Notes: generated by a model not told the origin, from the letters alone. 64,000 bases of DNA from Streptomyces sp. 1222.5 (GCF_900105245.1 NZ_FNSZ01000001.1:3844001-3908000), one strand, 5' to 3'. Shown: positions 28,757 to 38,055, counted from the first letter of the stretch. Translations and numbers: made by a program.

Positions 28757-31009
28757 TCAGAAGAAGACGTTCCAGCTGTTCAGGTCCGCCTCGGCGGTGG
28801 GTTCGGCGAGCAGCCCGAGGCGCACGGGCGCGTCGTAGAGCCGGCCCGGGCCCAGCCGGCGCCAGAAGTGGCGCAGGCCGGGTGCGATCACCTTGACGAC
28901 GTTGAGCTCCAGGTCGGGGCGGGTCTGGTCGATGACGATCACCTCGGAGCCGGCCTCCTGGATGCGGGCGACCTGCTCGCGGATCCGGGCCGCGAGGTCG
29001 AATCCGGCCTGGGGTCCGACCCGGGTGGCGGGCAGCTCCGGGTCGGGCAGCAGCCAGGGCTCCTTCTCGACCGTGGCCTCCTTGAGCCAGGTCAGGGTCT
29101 CCAGGTCGTCGACGAGGTAGGCGGTGTTCCCGTCGGCGTCGCGGTTCTCGATCATCGGCAGGAACTGGTTGAGCTCGGTGAGCGCCCGGAACGCGGCGAC
29201 GCGCGGGTCCGGGTGGGCGCCGAAGCCGACCATGACGTCCTCGACGCTGTGGCGGCGCCGCGAGGCGGCCACGTACACCGGCATCCCGAGGTCGCAGCTG
29301 ATGTCGAGCATCCACAGGTCGCGGTCCTGGGCGTCGTAGAAGGCGCGCAGCCGGTCGACGTACGGGTCGTCGAGCGAGTCCATGTCGAAGGCCGGACGGC
29401 GCAGCCGGTTGTACCACCACAGGGCGACGGCGTCGCGCTCGGTCAGCTCGCACAGCCCTTGCAGGATCGCTTCCTCAAGGGTGTTGCCGGCGGCGCTGCC
29501 GTTGGAGTCGGCGATGCAGAAGAAGTGGTCCTTGAGGTCCGGGTGGCCGTACCAGGCGTACGCGGCCGGGATCAGCCGCTCCTCGTCGTGGGTGAGCGAC
29601 CAGCCGCGGGTCCAGTCGACGGACGCGTCCTCGGGGAACGGGTCGGGGACCTTGTGCAGCCGGTTGGCGGGGTCCCGGTTCCACGCCTCGCGCCCGGCGA
29701 GCTGCGTCTCGGAGAAGTGCAGCAGGCTGCGCGGATGGACGGCCGTACGGGGGTCGAGGTCGCGGTAGGCCGAGCGCAGCACGGGCTCGTCGCCGCGCCA
29801 GACGCCGACGTAGCGCTCGATGGCCTCGCAGACGGCGCTGACCTTGGCCTGCACCTCGGAGCGGCCCTTGCCGCCGCTCTGGCCGCGCAGGTTGCGGCGC
29901 AGCAGGTCCATGCTGTCGTTGACCATGGCGAAGTTGTGGCCGGCGGCGAAGCTGTAGGTCAGCGTGTTGTTCTCGGGGGTGTGCGACACCAGCTTGGTGA
30001 TGGCGCCCAGATGCGGGCTGATGTGCCGCTCCAGACGGGCGAGGGTGGCCTCGGGGCTGGTGACGCGGTAGCCGCCGTCGCTGGTGTGGCGGGCCTCTTC
30101 CGCGTGCAGCACGATCTTGGGGCTGCGCTCGGTGACGAGGGCCGGGTTGCCGCAGGAGGGGCACTGCGGCTGGCGGATCAGCCGGTGGGTCTCGGTGCTC
30201 AGGGTGGCGAGGTCGAGGGTGACCATCTGGCCGCACAGGGCGCCGGGTTCGCCGGTGGCGGCGATCCGGGCGGCCTCCGCGGCGATGAGGCCCGCGGCGG
30301 CCATCGGGCCGGCGGCGATGCCGGCGCGCGCCGGGTGGCGGGGCACGGACTCGCCGCGCTTGCCGGCCAGGTAGCGCTCCAACTGGCGGTTGCCGGACAG
30401 ACGCTGGGCCAGACAGGCCCAGCAGCCGGTGTGGTCCGGGTCGAGGAAGGGACCGATCCAGGGGGCGACGCCGCCGGTGCGGGCCAGCAGCCAGGGCCGC
30501 TCGGCGGCCAGCTGGCGCTCGTTGCGCCGCTCCAGGGCCGGGTCGAGGTAGTCGTCGACGAGGACGACGGCCACGCCCTCGGCGGGCACCTCGTCGAACG
30601 GCCCGGTGCGGGCGGTCAGTCCGAGCGCGCGCAGCGCGTCGAGGACCGGCCCGGGGTCCGTGCCGGGAGCGGCGGAGACGGTGACCGGCGCCGTGCCCAG
30701 GGTCGCCGCGGGGTCGATGCCGAGGGCGTCCCAGTAGGCGAGCGTGTTCTCCGGCAGGTCGGGGCGGCCCTCGGCCAGGTGCCCGGCGGCCTTGAAGCGG
30801 GTGAGCGCCTGGAACACGGCGGGGATGGGCAGCGTGCCGGCGAGCTCCTGCACGATCTCCATGACGGTGCGACGGCCGTCGAGGTACGGCACCACCGCCG
30901 CCGCCGCCTTGCCGGGCACCAGGTAGTCCTGGCCCTCCGCGTAGAGGAAGACCCTTTCGCCCTCCACCACGTCGACGTGGAAATGCGCCTTGAGACGCGG
31001 CTTTTCCAT
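28757..31009 (-). CDS. Fused TOMM cyclodehydratase (leader-binding/E1-like + YcaO)
   Basis: Converts Cys (or Ser/Thr) of the core to azolines using ATP. Of its 750 residues, 1-80 form an RRE-like leader-binding domain, about 105-300 an E1/ThiF-like domain with four zinc-type cysteines (C196-x2-C199, C283-x2-C286), and 320-750 the YcaO domain. The YcaO ATP site is intact: SGGKGRSEVQAKVSAVCEAIERY (378-400) and GLCELTERDA. The C-terminus ends NSWNVFF rather than in a Pro-rich tail. It is the first gene of a five-gene minus-strand operon, divergent from the LAL regulator. Confidence 0.95.
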   Translation of the reverse strand: MEKPRLKAHFHVDVVEGERVFLYAEGQDYLVPGKAAAAVVPYLDGRRTVMEIVQELAGTLPIPAVFQALTRFKAAGHLAEGRPDLPENTLAYWDALGIDPAATLGTAPVTVSAAPGTDPGPVLDALRALGLTARTGPFDEVPAEGVAVVLVDDYLDPALERRNERQLAAERPWLLARTGGVAPWIGPFLDPDHTGCWACLAQRLSGNRQLERYLAGKRGESVPRHPARAGIAAGPMAAAGLIAAEAARIAATGEPGALCGQMVTLDLATLSTETHRLIRQPQCPSCGNPALVTERSPKIVLHAEEARHTSDGGYRVTSPEATLARLERHISPHLGAITKLVSHTPENNTLTYSFAAGHNFAMVNDSMDLLRRNLRGQSGGKGRSEVQAKVSAVCEAIERYVGVWRGDEPVLRSAYRDLDPRTAVHPRSLLHFSETQLAGREAWNRDPANRLHKVPDPFPEDASVDWTRGWSLTHDEERLIPAAYAWYGHPDLKDHFFCIADSNGSAAGNTLEEAILQGLCELTERDAVALWWYNRLRRPAFDMDSLDDPYVDRLRAFYDAQDRDLWMLDISCDLGMPVYVAASRRRHSVEDVMVGFGAHPDPRVAAFRALTELNQFLPMIENRDADGNTAYLVDDLETLTWLKEATVEKEPWLLPDPELPATRVGPQAGFDLAARIREQVARIQEAGSEVIVIDQTRPDLELNVVKVIAPGLRHFWRRLGPGRLYDAPVRLGLLAEPTAEADLNSWNVFF

Positions 31010-31118
31010 CGGTCCCCCTTGTCGTACGGATCAGCCCTGACGTGGCGTCACGTCGGCAACCCAAACACGGGGACAGCTGCGGGTAAATGCTTCATCCGAT
31101 ACGCACCGGGCCCATTCA

Positions 31119-31149
31119 TACGTATCCCTGCGCGGGTGGCATATACGTA
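31119..31149. promoter_or_regulatory. Two TACGTA boxes in the YcaO / LAL divergent promoter
   Basis: TACGTA occurs at 31119-31124 (CATACGTATCC) and 31144-31149 (ATATACGTAACGC), 25 bp apart, in the 254-bp gap between the divergent starts. The same palindromic hexamer recurs upstream of the halogenase gene (35537) and three times upstream of the second P450 (44179-44218). Confidence 0.5.
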
Positions 31150-31263
31150 ACGCGGCAGCGGGCGGAGTGTGAACCCGCGAAACCTGGGTGTTCGGACCCG
31201 AATCCGCTTCGGTGGCAACGATGTTGGCTTGAACTGCCCGGTGGAGAATGCCACATTGGCCTG

Positions 31264-33849
31264 ATGCATGCACCGAACGGGGATCTGTACCACAGAGAGC
31301 AGGAGATATCCCTCCTCCAACAGGCTGTCGACGCACTGGCACTGGGCCGTCCGACCGTGGCCACCGTGCAAGGACCGCGCGGCATAGGGAAATCCGCGCT
31401 GCTGGGCGCCGTGCCCCGGCTGCTTCCGGCCGACGCCCTCGTCCTGCGGGCCCGCTGCCATCCCAGCGAGACCCAGTTCCCGTACAGCATGGTGCGCCAG
31501 CTCTTCGATCCGGTGCTCGGCGGGCGCGAGGCCGCCGGGGCCGGCCACGACGCGGGGAACCCGCACCGGACGGACGGGACCGGGCTCGGCGGCGAGGGCG
31601 CGTGGCCCGGCACCCGGCCCACCCACGAGGCGCTGCTCGGTCTGCTGCGCACCACCCGGTCCCTCGCGGTGGACCGGCCGGTCGCCATCCTGGTCGACGA
31701 CCTGACGCAGGCCGACGAGCCCTCGCTGCGCTGGTTCTCCTACATCGCGCGGCGCCTGGACGACCTGCCGGTGCTGATGGTGGCGACGCTGCCGTCGAGG
31801 GCGGCGGCGCAGGTCACGGAGGACCTCGGTCCGCTGCCGTACCTGCTGAGCCTGTGGCCCGAGCCGCTGTGTCCGACCTGTACGACGGAGCTCGTGGACC
31901 GCGCCTTCGACAGCCCCGTCGACCAGGAGCTGGCGGCGCTGTGCCACGCGCTCGCGCACGGCAACCCGTTGGTGCTGCACGACCTCGTGACCCGGCTGCG
32001 CCGCACCCACGTACCGCCGGGTTCACCCGACCCCGAGCAGGTGCTTCCGATCGGCGCGCAGGCCCTGTCGGAGACCGTGCTGGCCTGGCTCGATGAGGAC
32101 GAGCCGGCCGCCGGTGAACTGCTCGCCCTGCTGGCCGTCCTCGGGCCGGAGACCGATCCGGCCGTGTGCGGGGCGCTGTCGCAGCGCGGCGAGGTGCACG
32201 AGCAGCACGCGCGGGAGACGCTCGTCCGGGCGGGCCTCCTGGAGTCCGGCCCGCCCGTCCGGTTCCCGCACCCCGCCGTCCGGCCTGCCGTGCTCGCCCG
32301 GGTACCGGCACACGAGCGGCTCGCGCTGCACGGGCGGGCGGCCGCCGTCCTCGCCCGCCTCGGCGCCCCGGCCCGGCAGACCGCGGAGCACCTGCTCAAG
32401 GGCGGCTGCGACTGGGGGCTCGACGTGCTGCGCGCCGCCGGCACCCAGGCCGCGGCAGCCGGTGACCACGAGGCCGCGGCCCGCTATCTGCGACGCGCCC
32501 TGGCCCTGTTGGACGATGCCGGCGACGCGGAGCAGGACGAGGCGGCCGACCGGGACGAGCGGGCCGGCGGGGCCGACGCGGACAGAGACGAATCGTTTCT
32601 CGACCTCACCGTGCGGCTGGGCGCGGTCGAACTCCACCGCGATCTGGACGCCTGCGCACGGCACGCCGTCGCCGCCGCCGACGGCGCCCCCGGCCCGCTC
32701 CGGCGCGCCGAGGCCCTGGTCCGCATGGCCTCACCGGCCCTCGTCGCCACCGTGGAGGGGGCTCAGCCCTTCGTCCGGGTGTGCGGGGAGCTGGCGGCGC
32801 TGCCGGCGCCGCCGCGGGAGCACCTGCTGCGGCTCACCGCCCAGAGCCTGCTCACCGGGCACCGGTCCGGGCTGCGCCGGGCCGCCCGGCTCGCGGCCGC
32901 CGCCCCCGCGGACGCGGCGGCACGCACCTTCGGCGGGGCTCTCGCCGCGGCCGCGGCGGCGGGCGGCCGGCTGAGCACCGCACGGCGGATGGCCGCACGG
33001 GTCGTCGCCGGCGCGGTCCGTGATCCGGAGGCGATGGCGCCCGCCGCGGCGGCCGGACTGGTCGGCGCCGCCCTGGCGCTCATCTGGACCGGGGACGTCG
33101 AGGGCGGCAGATCGCTGGCCACCCGGCTGGCCGGCGCCGCCCGCGCGGCCGACGACCTGGCCGGCGCCCTGCTCGCCCATCTCGTGTGCAGCGACGCCGC
33201 CGAACGGCTGGGGGACCACGAGGCCGCCTACGCGGAGGCCACGACCGCGCTGCGCCTCGCCCGGCGGCTCAACGCCTCGGCCCTGACCGGTGCGGCGCTG
33301 GCCTGTACGGCGCGCGCCCTGACCGGCCTGGGCCGTACGGACGAGGCGGCCGCTCTCCTGGACGGCGAGCAGGTGGCCGGTGACGCGCACCCGTTCATCA
33401 AGGCGCTGTTCCTCCAGGCACGCGGCACGGTCGCCGCGGCGCGGGGCGAGCACGCGGCCGCCGCCGGGCTCTTCCTGGACTGCGGGCACCGGCTCGCCCT
33501 GCGCGGCATCACCAACCCGGCCTGCCTGCCGTGGCGGACGCAGGCCGCCCGGTCCTATCTGGCGCTCGGCGAGGACGCGGCAGCGGCGACCATCCTCGAC
33601 GGCGCGCCCCGTGAGCAGCCGGCGTCGGCCGCGCGGCCGGTGTCGCAGGGCGAGCGGGCGCTGCTCAGCCCGGCGGAGCTCAGGGTCGTGGAGCTGGTGG
33701 TGCGTGGGCACTCGAGCCAGGAGGTGGCCGAGAAGCTCTTCCTCAGCAAGCGCACCGTCGACACGCACCTGGGCCGTATCTACCGCAAGCTCGGCATCCA
33801 CAGCCGCCACGAGCTGACCGGGGCGCTCGGCGCGGAACTCCAGCTCTGA
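31264..33849 (+). CDS. LAL-type LuxR-family ATPase regulator, cluster-situated
   Basis: 861 residues. N-terminal P-loop GPRGIGKS (37-44) in an AAA/STAND ATPase domain (Walker B-like VAILVDDLTQADEPSL), a long helical sensor region, and a C-terminal LuxR HTH (LLSPAELRVVELVVRGHSSQEVAEKLFLSKRTVDTHLGRIYRKLG, about 795-840). LAL proteins are usually pathway-specific activators of antibiotic clusters. It is divergent from the YcaO operon and convergent with the halogenase gene. It is the only regulator in the cluster, so it probably controls all its promoters. The ATG at 31264 has no strong ribosome-binding site. Confidence 0.93.
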   Translation: MHAPNGDLYHREQEISLLQQAVDALALGRPTVATVQGPRGIGKSALLGAVPRLLPADALVLRARCHPSETQFPYSMVRQLFDPVLGGREAAGAGHDAGNPHRTDGTGLGGEGAWPGTRPTHEALLGLLRTTRSLAVDRPVAILVDDLTQADEPSLRWFSYIARRLDDLPVLMVATLPSRAAAQVTEDLGPLPYLLSLWPEPLCPTCTTELVDRAFDSPVDQELAALCHALAHGNPLVLHDLVTRLRRTHVPPGSPDPEQVLPIGAQALSETVLAWLDEDEPAAGELLALLAVLGPETDPAVCGALSQRGEVHEQHARETLVRAGLLESGPPVRFPHPAVRPAVLARVPAHERLALHGRAAAVLARLGAPARQTAEHLLKGGCDWGLDVLRAAGTQAAAAGDHEAAARYLRRALALLDDAGDAEQDEAADRDERAGGADADRDESFLDLTVRLGAVELHRDLDACARHAVAAADGAPGPLRRAEALVRMASPALVATVEGAQPFVRVCGELAALPAPPREHLLRLTAQSLLTGHRSGLRRAARLAAAAPADAAARTFGGALAAAAAAGGRLSTARRMAARVVAGAVRDPEAMAPAAAAGLVGAALALIWTGDVEGGRSLATRLAGAARAADDLAGALLAHLVCSDAAERLGDHEAAYAEATTALRLARRLNASALTGAALACTARALTGLGRTDEAAALLDGEQVAGDAHPFIKALFLQARGTVAAARGEHAAAAGLFLDCGHRLALRGITNPACLPWRTQAARSYLALGEDAAAATILDGAPREQPASAARPVSQGERALLSPAELRVVELVVRGHSSQEVAEKLFLSKRTVDTHLGRIYRKLGIHSRHELTGALGAELQL

Positions 33850-33853
33850 GCGT

Positions 33854-33921
33854 GCGGTCCCGCTGCCGCAGCGGAACCGCGCAGCACGGCGGTGGGCGGG
33901 GCCGCAGTGGCCCCGCCCACC
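33854..33921. terminator. Bidirectional terminator between LAL and halogenase genes
   Basis: Two hairpins in tandem: GCGGTCCCGCTG/CAGCGGAACCGC (33854-33880, one mismatch) and GGTGGGCGGGGCC/GGCCCCGCCCACC (33891-33903 with 33909-33921, a perfect 13-bp stem, 5-nt loop). They separate two converging genes. Confidence 0.8.
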
Positions 33922-33940
33922 CGCGCACCGCCCGCGGGGG

Positions 33941-35347
33941 TCAGGCGTGCGCCGTCTCCGCGGCCCGGCCGGCCCGGCCGATGCCCAGCCGCGGAGTGGT
34001 CCTCAGGTACAGCCCGGTGGCCGCGTCCGCGTTGTTCAGGTCGTGCTGCCGGGACATGCGCGCGGCCAGCACCTCGTGCGGCAGCGGCCGCGCGCCGCCC
34101 GCCCGCGCCGCGTCGTCCAGGTCGAGGACGCCGGCGGTGAGCGCGGCGAAGGCCTCGCTGTCGGGCGCGGACCGCATCGGCTCGGGAGCGGGGCGCTGGT
34201 TCATCAGCTCGGGGTGGCGGCCGCGGGCCAGCCGCTGGGCGAGCCAGAAGTAGGTGGCCTTGCCGCGGTACTGCTCGTAGAAGCCGGCCACCATCGAGAA
34301 CATGCGCGCGTAGGCGTTGCGGTAGAGGGACTCGTAGAACGACAGCGCCTCGTCCTCGGTCACCTCGCCGGCGTCCTGTGCGAGGATCGACGCGGCGGCG
34401 AGCATCCCGCTGTACATGGCCAGGTGGACGCCGGTCGACAGCAGCGGGTCCAGGAAGCAGGCGGAGTCGCCGGCGAGGAAGTAGCCGGGGCCGCAGAAGC
34501 TGTCCGCCGTGTACGAGAAGTCCTGCTCGACGCGGACGTCGTGCTGGAACACCCCGTCCGCCACCAGGTCCCGTACCGTCTCCGACTCCCGCACGGCGTC
34601 CAGGAAGAGGGACTCCATGTCGGCGTACCTCTCCTTGCGCTTGCGGAAGTGGTCCTGGTGGGTCACGAAGCCCACGCTGAACACGTCGTCCTTGAGCGGG
34701 ATGACCCAGTACCAGCCCTCGGGCGAGGAGATGACGTTGATGCCTCCGCGGGGCGTCCGCGGCAGCAGGCCACCGCCCTGGTAGTAGCCCCAGACGGCGA
34801 TGTTGCGGAACACGTCGTGCGGCGTGCGGTTGCCGAGGTGGCGCACGGACATCAGTCCGGCGCGCCCCGACGCGTCGATGACGAAGTCGGCGCGGCTGGT
34901 GCGCTCCTGGCCCTCGTGGGTCCATTCGACGCCGCACGCGCGCCCGTCCTCGAAGAGCACCTTGCGGGCCTGGGCGCCCTCGATCACCTCGACGCCCTGG
35001 GAGGCGGCGTGCCGCAGCAGGACGTCGTCGAAGTCCGCGCGGTCGACCTGCCAGGAGCTCTGTGCCTCGGTGCCGAAGATCTCCGGCCAGTCGACGACCC
35101 AGTCGCGTTCGGCACCCCAGCGCAGCAGCAGGCCCTCCTTCACCATGTAGCCGCGCTCGGCCACCTTCTCCAGGGCACCGGCCAGTTCGATGATGGCGCG
35201 GCAGGACGTCGCCACCGACTCCCCGACGTGATAGCGCGGGAAGTGCGCGCGTTCGAGGAGCTGCACACGTGCCCCCTGCCGGGCCAGCAGTGCCGCCGCT
35301 ATGGAGCCGGCGGGCCCCCCGCCGACAACCACGATCTCGGGTGCCAT
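33941..35347 (-). CDS. FAD-dependent halogenase (phenol/pyrrole-type)
   Basis: 468 residues. FAD fold GGGPAGSIAAALL (9-21); VKEGLLLRWG (69-78) carries the lysine and WG of the FxKxGAxFxWG block of halogenases acting on phenols or pyrroles; GWYWVIP (211-217) is the halogenase GWxWxIP motif; FLDPLLSTG (298-306) is the FxxPxxSxG block. These together separate it from ordinary flavin monooxygenases. The tyrosine of the core peptide is an obvious candidate substrate, by inference. GGGGA precedes the ATG. It has its own 236-bp leader with a TACGTA box. A flavin reductase gene is not seen in the window. Confidence 0.85.
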   Translation of the reverse strand: MAPEIVVVGGGPAGSIAAALLARQGARVQLLERAHFPRYHVGESVATSCRAIIELAGALEKVAERGYMVKEGLLLRWGAERDWVVDWPEIFGTEAQSSWQVDRADFDDVLLRHAASQGVEVIEGAQARKVLFEDGRACGVEWTHEGQERTSRADFVIDASGRAGLMSVRHLGNRTPHDVFRNIAVWGYYQGGGLLPRTPRGGINVISSPEGWYWVIPLKDDVFSVGFVTHQDHFRKRKERYADMESLFLDAVRESETVRDLVADGVFQHDVRVEQDFSYTADSFCGPGYFLAGDSACFLDPLLSTGVHLAMYSGMLAAASILAQDAGEVTEDEALSFYESLYRNAYARMFSMVAGFYEQYRGKATYFWLAQRLARGRHPELMNQRPAPEPMRSAPDSEAFAALTAGVLDLDDAARAGGARPLPHEVLAARMSRQHDLNNADAATGLYLRTTPRLGIGRAGRAAETAHA

Positions 35348-35536
35348 CGCATTCCCCTTCCCCACCTGGTCCCCCGGTGGCATCTCCGCCGAATTCCGAT
35401 CCGCACCGAAGCGTCCGACGGAATTTCCCCAGCGGGTGCTCTTCGTTCCCCGACCGTTTTCCGGTCGTTTCTCGGAAAGAACCCTTGCACGTCCGGGAAG
35501 CCCAGCTGAATGGAATGCGATGCGCACTGCGCCGAT

Positions 35537-35542
35537 TACGTA
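35537..35542. promoter_or_regulatory. TACGTA box upstream of the halogenase gene
   Basis: GATTACGTATCGCCCGG lies in the 236-bp gap between the VOC stop and the halogenase start, 190 bp before the latter. It shares the hexamer with the other cluster promoters. Confidence 0.4.
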
Positions 35543-35583
35543 TCGCCCGGAACGGCCGGACGAATGCGTAGACGCGGCGGCCG

Positions 35584-36264
35584 TCAGTCGGCCCGGACGG
35601 CTCCGAACCGGTCGGTGACGCCGAACGCGGCACCCCACGGGTCGGCCAGCAGGCCGGGCGCGAGCCGCCGCGCGCCGGCCGCGAGGGCGCGGTCCTCGAA
35701 GGCGGCGGCATCGGCGACCCCCAGGTACGGCACCCAGCCCGCGGCCGTCGCCCCCTCGGTCACCGCGCCGGTCGACGCGTCGGTGCGGCACACCTCGCGG
35801 TAGAAGGCCGCGGACGCCTCCGGTCGGGGCGTCCGCAGGACGGCGCCCGTCAGCGCGCCGGGCTCGTCGACGAGGACCACGCCCTCGTCGTGCGCCCCCT
35901 GCCACAGGCCGAAGGACGCGCCCAGCGGGTCCACGGCGAGGCTCAGCCGGCCGTCGGCGCCGGCCGGGACCCCGCGGACGAGGATCCGGCCGCCCTGCCG
36001 CTCGGCGCCCCGGTGGGCGGCGTCGAGGTCCTTCGCCGCGAGGTAGACGGTCCACGAGGAGCCGAACCGGGGCCCGGCGGGACTCGGTCCGAGGCCGCCG
36101 ACGAGGTCGTCGCCGAGCAGGATCAGGTGATGGCCGCGGCCGCCCTCGGATCGGAACTCCCAACCGAAGAGGCGCGCGTAGAAGTCCTTCGCCCCGGTGG
36201 GGTCGACCCCCGCGTAGCCGATCCAGCAGGGCGTTCCCTCGGTGTAGGCGGTACGGCGGGGCAC
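35584..36264 (-). CDS. VOC-superfamily (glyoxalase/bleomycin-resistance fold) protein
   Basis: 226 residues, two VOC modules: the first from PCWIGYAGVDPTGAKDFYARLFGWEF, the second from EPGALTGAVLRTPRPEASAAFYREVC. Actinobacterial two-domain proteins of this type lie in antibiotic clusters as binding, resistance or isomerase-like proteins. A GTG at 36264 with GGGAG 7 nt upstream gives a full first module. This start lies 142 nt inside the end of the preceding HprK-like gene in another frame, an unusually long overlap. Function in the pathway is unknown; self-protection by binding is possible. Confidence 0.8.
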   Translation of the reverse strand: MPRRTAYTEGTPCWIGYAGVDPTGAKDFYARLFGWEFRSEGGRGHHLILLGDDLVGGLGPSPAGPRFGSSWTVYLAAKDLDAAHRGAERQGGRILVRGVPAGADGRLSLAVDPLGASFGLWQGAHDEGVVLVDEPGALTGAVLRTPRPEASAAFYREVCRTDASTGAVTEGATAAGWVPYLGVADAAAFEDRALAAGARRLAPGLLADPWGAAFGVTDRFGAVRAD

Positions 36265-37109
36265 GGCGGGGCTCCCTTCGCGGCGGGCGCGGTCAGTCGT
36301 TCGTCCAGCAGGTCGGCGGCTTCCTCCGCGCCGCCCGACTCGGGCATCAGCAGCCGCATGCGGGGCGCGGCCGCCAGGTCCGCGGCGGCCTCGGACGGCC
36401 AGACCGACGGGGCGAAGTCCCAGTCCTCCAGCCGGCATCCGTAGGCCCCGCCGGTGCACAGCCGGACCAGTGCGGCCGGTGCCAGGGCCTCGTCGACGGC
36501 CGCCGTCGCGAGCAGCCGCTCCGGGCGGACCTGCACGGACGACCCCGTCAACGGCGAGCAGACGGGACGCAGATCGTCCGACGGCCCGTCGGTGAGACCG
36601 GCCGCGCGGGCGCTCTCCAGGGCGGCGCCGCGCAGTTCGAGCGGCAGCTGGTACGGCAGCGTGCGCCCGGTGACACGGTCGACGACCAGGTACCGCCCGG
36701 AGACCATCCGCCAGCCGCGTCCGCCCAGGGCGAGCGCCACCGAGTTGCGCGGGGACCCCACCCCGCCGATGAGCGCGACCACGCTGTCGCCCTTGGCCAG
36801 CACGGCCGCCTGGACGAGCGCGTACCGCTGGTTCATGACGGCGAACGGCGGCAGCATCGGCGGGATGCCGCCGATGCCGTGGAAGGCCCAGCGGCGCAGC
36901 AGCCGTCCCTCCCCGTCGAGGACCCGTACCTCGCGGTCCCGGCGGCCCGCCCCGGCGCGCGGGGCGAAGTGCAGGCTCAGCGCGGCCCGTTCCGAGACCG
37001 CCCGCTCCCCCAGCAGGTGCGGTCCGAAGAAGAAAGCGAGGTCGGCGGTGTCCACCGCCCCCATCACCTGGTGAATCGTCCCGAAAAACTCCAGCACGAA
37101 TATCGGCAT
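36123..37109 (-). CDS. HprK/PEPCK-like protein with degenerate P-loop
   Basis: 328 residues. The middle resembles HPr kinase-type proteins of RiPP clusters: KGDSVVALIGGVGSPRNSVALALGGRGWRMVS then YLVVDRVTGRTLPYQLPLEL. The P-loop position (114-124) reads GGVGSPRNS instead of GxxxxGKST, so the key lysine is missing and ATP binding is doubtful. The C-terminal 50 residues (Pro/Arg/Ser-rich) overlap the VOC gene and look non-domain-like; a late frameshift is possible. It follows the hydrolase gene by 31 nt. It may be a pseudokinase or substrate-binding partner; the family call is by pattern only. Confidence 0.55.
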   Translation of the reverse strand: MPIFVLEFFGTIHQVMGAVDTADLAFFFGPHLLGERAVSERAALSLHFAPRAGAGRRDREVRVLDGEGRLLRRWAFHGIGGIPPMLPPFAVMNQRYALVQAAVLAKGDSVVALIGGVGSPRNSVALALGGRGWRMVSGRYLVVDRVTGRTLPYQLPLELRGAALESARAAGLTDGPSDDLRPVCSPLTGSSVQVRPERLLATAAVDEALAPAALVRLCTGGAYGCRLEDWDFAPSVWPSEAAADLAAAPRMRLLMPESGGAEEAADLLDERLTAPAAKGAPPCPAVPPTPRERPAGSATRGSTPPGRRTSTRASSVGSSDPRAAAAIT

Positions 37110-37140
37110 GTCCCCCAGTCCCCCCGATTTCTGCCGTTGA

Positions 37141-38055
37141 TCATTTTATACGGGCGTGCGTGGGCACGGAAACTCCTCGGTCGTCGAATGTTCCGTCCGA
37201 AAATTTCACACCCAGGTGGCCCGCCAGCGAAGCGGCCGTGGTCCGGGGCAGCTCCAGGAAGGGCAGATGGCCCGCGCCCGGCACGACTTCGCCGCGGCAG
37301 CGGGGCAGCGCACGGACCAGCAGGGCGGCGTTCTCGTGGAAGACCGGCATGTCGTCCTCGCCGGTCAGGGCGAGCGTGTCGGCCGTGATCCGGGACAGCT
37401 CCTCCGCCGTGTGCACATGGCCGCTGAGCGCCGCCATCGCGCCGTTGTCCAGCTCGGCCCAGGAGTGCCTGGCGACGACCGCCCGCACCCGGGCCCGGAC
37501 CTCCGGACGGCTCTCCGTGCCGCGGAAGATGTCCGGCGGCGCGGCCATCCACAGGTCGGCGAGCTGGCCGGCGGCCGCCGCGCCCCGCATCCGGCGCAGC
37601 ATCAGCAGCTCCATGTAGCGCTTGCGTGCCGCCGGATCGGGCGGGCCTCCGGCCGGGGTGGGCGCGCCGACGGCGAGGCGGTCCACCGCGTCCGGGGCGT
37701 CGATCGCCATCTGGAGCACGACGGTGGAGCCGAAGGACAGCCCGACCCAGCGCCTCGCCTCCTCGGCACGGGCCAGATCCCGCACCCGGGCGGCGAGTCC
37801 GGGCAGCGTCACCCCCGGTGACAGCGGCTCGGAGCGTCCGTGTCCGGGCAGGTCCACACCGACGTGACGGAACCCGGGCAGCAGCCGCCACAGGGGCCGC
37901 CAGAGCGTGGCGTCCATGGTGTACCCGTGCACCCACAGCACGGTGGGGCCGCTGCCGTAGGTGCGGGTGTGCAGTCCGTCGTACGTGCCCCGCAGCTCGC
38001 CGGGCAGCGGCTCGTCGGGGGCGTCGTCGTGCCGGGTCGTGGCGGTCTCGCTCAC
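37141..38055 (-). CDS. Alpha/beta hydrolase
   Basis: 304 residues with an intact hydrolase fold: oxyanion-hole WVHGYTMD (41-48), nucleophile elbow GLSFGS with Ser107, acid in LTGEDDMPVF, and catalytic His in GAGHLPFLELP. Related enzymes hydrolyse esters, lactones or amides. The GTG start at 38055 overlaps the Rieske gene's TGA (GTGA), so it is translationally coupled to it. It could act as a thioesterase/esterase tailoring enzyme or late peptidase; the substrate is unknown. Confidence 0.88.
   Translation of the reverse strand: MSETATTRHDDAPDEPLPGELRGTYDGLHTRTYGSGPTVLWVHGYTMDATLWRPLWRLLPGFRHVGVDLPGHGRSEPLSPGVTLPGLAARVRDLARAEEARRWVGLSFGSTVVLQMAIDAPDAVDRLAVGAPTPAGGPPDPAARKRYMELLMLRRMRGAAAAGQLADLWMAAPPDIFRGTESRPEVRARVRAVVARHSWAELDNGAMAALSGHVHTAEELSRITADTLALTGEDDMPVFHENAALLVRALPRCRGEVVPGAGHLPFLELPRTTAASLAGHLGVKFSDGTFDDRGVSVPTHARIK

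Noticed and set aside
33941..35347. Geranylgeranyl reductase or plain FAD monooxygenase
   Set aside because: The GWYWVIP motif together with VKEGLLLRWG and FLDPLLSTG fits halogenases better.
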